From Hymenopus coronatus (lineage: Eukaryota > Arthropoda > Insecta > Mantodea > Hymenopodidae), in contig CM060880.1 in assembly GCA_030762935.1 (NCBI GenBank), forward strand, positions 17,973,001-18,037,000: a stretch of 64,000 nt of DNA. Reading direction: 5' to 3'. Below are positions 59,600 to 64,000 of the stretch, in pieces. The translations under genes were made by a program, and so were the position numbers. Under the pieces are notes generated by a model that ran no database searches, was not told where the DNA came from, and saw nothing but the letters and a program-made list of their open reading frames with translations. How positions within the stretch are numbered: position 1 is the stretch's first letter; each line of letters starts with the position of its first letter.

Positions 59600-59680
59600 A
59601 ATACTTTTATTTGCCTTCTATAAGATAAAATATTCCCCCAATAGGGATTCAAACCCAGCGAGGACAGCCCCTTCTAATAA
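59600..59680 (-). repeat. SINE family 2 fragment
   Basis: On the minus strand GTCCTCGCTGGGTTTGAATC followed by CCTATTGGGGGAATATTTTA matches the B-box side and first body bases of the copy at 41315-41530 (GGGTTTGATTCCC..., GGGGAATTTTTC). Confidence 0.5.
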
Positions 59681-59954
59681 ATGCAAATTCCATTCTAAAT
59701 GCAGTGTTATATACACAGTTCAAGCATGCTGTTTATGCAGAACAACAAATCCTAACATAAAAACTGTACAGTAAATATCAGTTAAAACCAATCTCTACTA
59801 CCTGTCTAAGTCTTTGTTAGTTGCATCATTGCATTCCTTGCTTTGGCATCCCTACAGGTCATAACAAATTTCAAAAGAAAAAGAGGACTATACAGGTTTA
59901 CCAAATGTTAATATGTTAAGAAATGAAATTTAAAGATGTTTTCTAGCTACTCAC

Positions 59955-60053
59955 TCTTTGCCCACTAGCTCTTCTACGATCCCCATATGCTGCATCACTT
60001 TCATCCAGACAAAGATCAGAATCAGAGTCAAGTCTTGAATGTGATCGGTTTTC
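59955..60053 (-). CDS. Candidate host-gene exon, 33 codons (product unknown)
   Basis: On the minus strand an AG (60055-60054) precedes 99 open bases that end at 59955 directly before GTGAGT, a near-ideal 5' splice site. Read in phase 0 the exon gives ENRSHSRLDS, then DSDLCLDESDAAYGD, then RRRASGQR. The peptide is acidic/serine-rich followed by a basic RRRAS, which fits a disordered, possibly phosphorylated linker. It does not resemble any transposon protein, unlike nearly all other frames here. Length divisible by three and phase 0 at both ends would allow cassette splicing. Against it: the pyrimidine tract (TTCTGTATTTAAAG) is weak, and no neighbouring exon was found. I do not recognise the protein family. 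Confidence 0.45.
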
Positions 60054-60190
60054 CTTTAAATACAGAATAAGGTTACTACGTAGCAAAACAATCAAAACAA
60101 TGTTGCCTGCTAATCCTTTTTCTGGCAAAGGAAACTGCCAGTCCTAAGATGAAATAATGGGGTAATCAGTGGGGTGCAGAACAGGTTTCA

Positions 60191-60500
60191 GTGCTCACTC
60201 CTAGCAGGGCCAATGGTGAAGTACGAGGCTTTACCGAGTGTGGATTATGTGAAATGGCACTAGTACCAGTATTCTGTTCCCCAAAAAATATACATTTGTC
60301 TGAACAAAATCTGCAAGTGACCCCATATTCCCCTGATCTACTTTTAGCCCTCTGGGGGATTAAAAGCAAAATTACAAAACAATTACACACTTTAGAGGAA
60401 CTTTAACCTGTGTCAAGCAATTGCTACCATTTCTTAGAGAGAACTGCAGTATGTTGGCCAATTTCCTAAACAGGTGTTAGAAATGCTTGAACAGTGCACA
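60191..60500 (+). pseudogene. Possible DDE transposase C-terminal fossil
   Basis: The + frame has TPYSPDLLLALWGIKSK followed by HTLEEL, comparable with the SPDLTPLDFFLWGxxKS...TLEEL stretch of mariner-like transposases after a small deletion, and then FPKQVLEMLEQC. The part before it is not recognisable. Similarity is short, so the call is tentative. Confidence 0.4.
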
Positions 60501-61440
60501 GAGGCATTTCCATCATCTTCTGACTTAATATCTGTGAGTACTTCCTTTTTATATGTTCACTTTTTGTTTCTTTGTTAGAAAAGAATTATGCAACAAACTG
60601 TGGTATATTTACTGCAGAGCATGCACAGCAAACAACACCGCCGGCCAGTTAGGGGACATGAAATCTGTTCTGCTCTATGCTAATAATATGTTTTACTTAA
60701 AAGTCTACACTTACTTTAATTTTGAAACTGTTCAGTTGGAAAGATTTATGACTCTTCATATACTGTTTCATGCTTCCATGCACTTCTAAGGTTATCTGTT
60801 CTATTGCACTAAAAATGTTTGAAGTTATAAATTTGAAATTATCAAAACTTCAATTTCAATTTTGAGTAAGCTTTTGGCATAATAAATGTAATTGAACCCT
60901 AATTTTGATGTTACCATTGCATTTAGTGAATTATATTGTCTTAAATTCCAAATTCCACATTTCTTTGTTTAAAATTGCAAAAATGGAGAGAATTGTTTGT
61001 TAAACTACATGTATGCTTTGCTATTTTCTTGGAACTGAAAAGGGTGATGAGTCATGATAGCTTGAAACTTACAATATAATTTTCACATAATTTCATTACT
61101 TTTGTTATTAGCCGTTTTTAATTTTTGTAATATGTATCTTGATAGGTACTGCAGTTAATATTTTGCACCCTGAGCTAATGAGTCATTGCTGACAACATGC
61201 CTGGGAAAGTTTGTAATACCAGCATTCCTTTCCTAACAGCAGCTGCATTGCATTAACTACTTAGGGTTAGCATAATAAATCAAACAGTAAATGGTCAACC
61301 AAGGTATGCAGCAAAACAAAGGTAACTGAAATTATCGCTCATTTACTGTCTAGGTTTCAATAGTAATCAAGTGTTTATTTATTCCATATAATAATTTGAC
61401 ACACTGCATATTTAGTGTAGGTTTTGTGTTGGGGTTTGTG
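60501..61440. other. AT-rich non-coding DNA, nothing recognised
   Basis: The 78-codon frame at 60553-60789 has no motif. No repeats seen. Confidence 0.45.
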
Positions 61441-61985
61441 TTACAATTATGATTCTCACAACAGAGCAGACAGTTTTTATCACTGAGCATTATTTCTGGT
61501 CATATGGAGTTGGCCATATTATGACAATTTTATTTGAGGAATAAAAGATTGTCATGCCAGATTGGACACCACAAAATGACTGCCAAAATGAACTACTACA
61601 AAGTATCCTAGGGCCGATCTGCATAGAATTTTGTTGCACCATGACAAAACCTCTAGTCACATTGCATAAGAAACAACTCAATTTCTGCAGGAGTCTCTTA
61701 TCCCATCCTTCCTACAGTTCAGATCTGGCCTCATGCAACTTTTTTCTATTCCCCAAAATCAAAGAAAAAATCTGAGGTCAACGATTTGATTTCCCCTGAA
61801 ACCGCAATAGTTGCAGTAGTTTGCACTTTTCAAACTGCATGGTGTACAGCATTTGAAAAGTGGTTTGAAAGGATGAGACATTGTATACAATGCAATGGAG
61901 AATGCTTTAAAAAGACACAATGATCAGATCTAAATTTTTAAAGTTTTATTACTTTCATTCTCGAAGCTTTCAGTGTGACCCTCGT
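61441..61985 (+). pseudogene. Mariner-like transposase with large internal deletion
   Basis: Begins ILTTEQTVFITEHYFWSYGV, the N-terminal helix-turn-helix start of a mariner-like family (related: TTEQRVFIVE.YF.SYG.G). About 45 bases later it resumes close to the catalytic core: HHDKTSSHIA (second Asp), LSHPSYSSDLASCNFFLFPK (third Asp region) and, near the end, FEKWFERMRHCIQCNG. About half the gene is missing between them. A terminus CTTTCAGTGTGACCCTCG at 61967-61984 looks like its right TIR; the left TIR was not found. The minus frame at 61490-61681 is a shadow. Confidence 0.75.
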
Positions 61986-62224
61986 AGCAGCATGGAGTTG
62001 CATAGCATCAGACCTCAAATCTCTCCATCAAATAGGTAAAGCTTTATGGAACTTATGTGAACTTATGTTTAAATGTGAACTCATGTGAACTGTTTTGACT
62101 TCTCCTCTAACTGCTAAATTTATTTGAATGTGCTCCATTTGAGCATGCCCATGTCAATTACTTGAAATTGAGGATTTTGTGACAGTGATGTATAATATAT
62201 TAAGTATCATTTGAGTCAAATGTA

Positions 62225-62560
62225 ACACTTTTACATCACATTTTATTTTTAATAACATGTTTTGGAAGCTCAGTTGCAGGTGTTGTAGTGGGTGGGTTTG
62301 TCTCTGGTAGTGGATTTAAGAACCTCTGGACAGGTATGCCTCCAGGCACAATCTTACAATTCAATAAGTTTTCTATTTTTCCAGATTAGGATATTCTCCA
62401 GGTTTCCAATTCCCAATTACTTAACTAGGAGTTTTTCCTATGTTGTGGTGTTCTCTCCAAAAATGCCTTGCCACTTCCAATTTATCTTCCTACAAATAAT
62501 TGTTCAATTAAAAGTCTCTTGCATTCAAAAGTCAAAGATGTAATTCCAACAGATAACAGA
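62225..62560 (-). mobile_element. Penelope-like tail, inverted partner
   Basis: Read on the minus strand it follows the + strand piece at 62604-62990: TGGAAGTGGCAAGGCATTTT, GGAAACCTGG, CATCTGG-like, AGAGGTTCTTAAATCC, ACTACAACACCTGCAA, AAACATGTTATTAA. It has more deletions and no intact frame. The two pieces face away from a spacer of about 45 bases. Confidence 0.7.
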
Positions 62561-62603
62561 GCCAGAATGTGCTAGATAAATTACTTTGTCTGTGACAATT
62601 TTT

Positions 62604-62990
62604 TTTATAGGAAAAACAAGAGAAATTTGATGAGAGCAAGGAACATAGAATTAAAACAGGAAGATATACTGTCAGTGGTATGGCATTTTTGGAGAGAACA
62701 CAACATAGAAAAAACACTGATTTTAGTAAAAGGCATAGGAAACACTTCGGAATTGGAAACCTGGGAGAATTTCCACATCTGGAAAAATAGAAACTCAATG
62801 AATTTCAAGGTCCTGCTTGGAGACATCCTTGATCGGAGGTTCTACAATCCACGACCAGAGGCAAACCCATCCACTACAACACCTGCAAATCATGACACCA
62901 GCAGTCGAAGAAAAGTTGATAATAGAAGCAATGGAGCTTCCGAAACATGTTCTTAGTAATAAAATGTCAGTGATGTACAACAGTTACAAT
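62604..62990 (+). mobile_element. Penelope-like element, GIY-YIG C-terminus and tail
   Basis: The + strand reads FYRKNKRNLMRARNIELKQE (equivalent of YIGKTxRxLxxRxxEH), VVWHFWREHNIEKTLILVKG and ELETWENFHIWKNRNSMNF: the second half of the GIY-YIG nuclease and the C-terminal region of a Penelope-like protein. The 109-codon frame at 62627-62956 is its longest open piece and runs into the tail, which contains TTGATAA, a hairpin with GAAGC/GCTTC, then GAAAC (62916-62946). The frame upstream, including GIY, is lost at the junction with the inverted partner. A separate lineage from the 48372 element, judging by sequence. Confidence 0.7.
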
Positions 62991-64000
62991 CGGCTCACAT
63001 GATACTTAATGCCCTGTTTCATAATACTAAATTCCAACATCTTTAATTTAACTTTTAAATACTTTTCTGTCCTTTAACAAAAATGTGTGGAACAAAACAC
63101 ATATAACAGCAGAATTATTTGATAGAGGAATCTTAAAGTCTATGGTAATGCATACATCCAAATGTACTCTATTTAAATAAAATTTAAGTATAAATTGTTA
63201 CAACCAATGTTTAAGGGGGGGCAGGGTAGTCTGAACATATGGAAATTACACCTTAAGTGAGTTGAATTACCACTGTTCTTAAAGTATTCAATTGTGTTTA
63301 CAGAAATTTGAATGAATTATTCTATAAATCATGACATTTATTTCAAGTGGTTGTTTGCATTAATAGCTCATGAGGTTGAGACTATAAAAAGTATTTCATT
63401 GAGCAGAAAAGTATTAAAACTTAATCGTAAAACATGTGAACTCGTGTACCTTTTTCTCTGATACTGCATTTTGCATTCTTGTTCTTAGTACAATCAGCTA
63501 TCTTCTGAACCTCAATTATTTAGCTATGATACAATTTCAGTAGAAATTAAAAAAGAAATATATTTGCAAATTCAAAAAAAGTAAAAATGTGGAAAATTTA
63601 CAATGTTGTTGCTTTCTTAATATGATCAATATATACTATAACATCACAATTGTGGTTCAGAAAGTTCAACTATGTGTTGTATCTATGTGCTGAAAAATTT
63701 CAGCTTTCCAGCTTGCGTAGTTTCTGAGAAAAAGGTACATAAGTATTCAAAAATGCTGTTTTAAGAAAATTAAATTTAAAGATACAAATGTTCTAAAACG
63801 GGGCATTGCATAACAGCTTTAAAGATGTGCAGACTAGCATTTAAATTATATTTAAATTGATTAAAATCCTCTTATCCCCCCAAAAGTATATATTTTCTGA
63901 AACTAGAAATAACAGAGGTTTTATTAGTGTCTAAAACAAAAAAATATATTTTTTACCATTTCAGAGTACATTGTCCCCTTAAGTTGTATCTTATATTTTA
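62991..64000. other. AT-rich non-coding DNA, nothing recognised
   Basis: No exon, element end or tandem repeat seen up to the window edge. A G-rich run lies near 63214-63221. Confidence 0.5.

Noticed and set aside
1..64000. CRISPR arrays, bacterial operons, rRNA genes
   Set aside because: No regularly spaced direct repeats, no dense coding, no rRNA-like conserved blocks; the window is eukaryotic repeat-rich DNA.

Overview
This 64 kb window is AT-rich (roughly one third G+C by eye) eukaryotic DNA. It has no operons, no long open frames and no rRNA genes. Its protein-like stretches nearly all read as decayed transposable elements. The kinds of element present (tRNA-derived SINEs, mariner-type DDE transposons, GIY-YIG Penelope-like elements, non-LTR retrotransposons, foldback/MITE families) point to an invertebrate animal, most likely an arthropod. 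The order or species cannot be fixed from the sequence alone. The window looks like intergenic or deep intronic sequence.

Only one stretch looks like a host protein-coding exon: a 99-bp, 33-codon candidate on the minus strand at 59955-60053. It has a strong GTGAGT donor, an AG acceptor and an Asp/Ser/Arg-rich peptide. If real, it belongs to a gene whose neighbouring exons lie outside the window or are too small to see, so much of the window may be its introns.

Layout. 0-20 kb: SINE copies, two foldback MITEs, two mariner-type transposase fossils (6.3-7.1 and 13.7-14.1 kb), a LINE tail (10.0 kb), a palindromic element tail (16.2 kb) and a Penelope-like element (17.9-18.8 kb). 20-32 kb: another SINE, a minus-strand Penelope-like element (23.4-24.4 kb), then a dense run of a long foldback repeat, here called family F, and a 1.06-kb inverted structure with the clearest hammerhead-ribozyme-like core (26.4-27.4 kb). 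32-42 kb: SINEs, a minus-strand LINE reverse transcriptase fossil, a local duplication, and a LINE 3' end with its microsatellite tail. 42-50 kb: a full-length but broken mariner with TA target duplication (42172-43475), more family F, a 448-bp MITE with TA-type flanks (46293-46740), and a Penelope-like element lying between two family F arms (47.7-49.9 kb). 50-64 kb: transposase and LINE fossils, SINEs, the candidate exon, and two Penelope tails in inverted orientation (62.2-63.0 kb).

Two themes recur. First, the Penelope-type tails at 18.6, 24.3, 49.2 and 62.9 kb, plus related tails at 16.3 and 27.4 kb, carry a CTGAnGA - hairpin - GAAAC arrangement, the layout of a hammerhead ribozyme core; several are paired in inverted orientation. 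Second, family F occurs at about seven places as inverted or single arms ending in a conserved self-complementary terminus (ACTTTCTCTAC ... GTACATAG ... AGAGAA). I do not recognise it as a named family; it is the best candidate here for an undescribed element.
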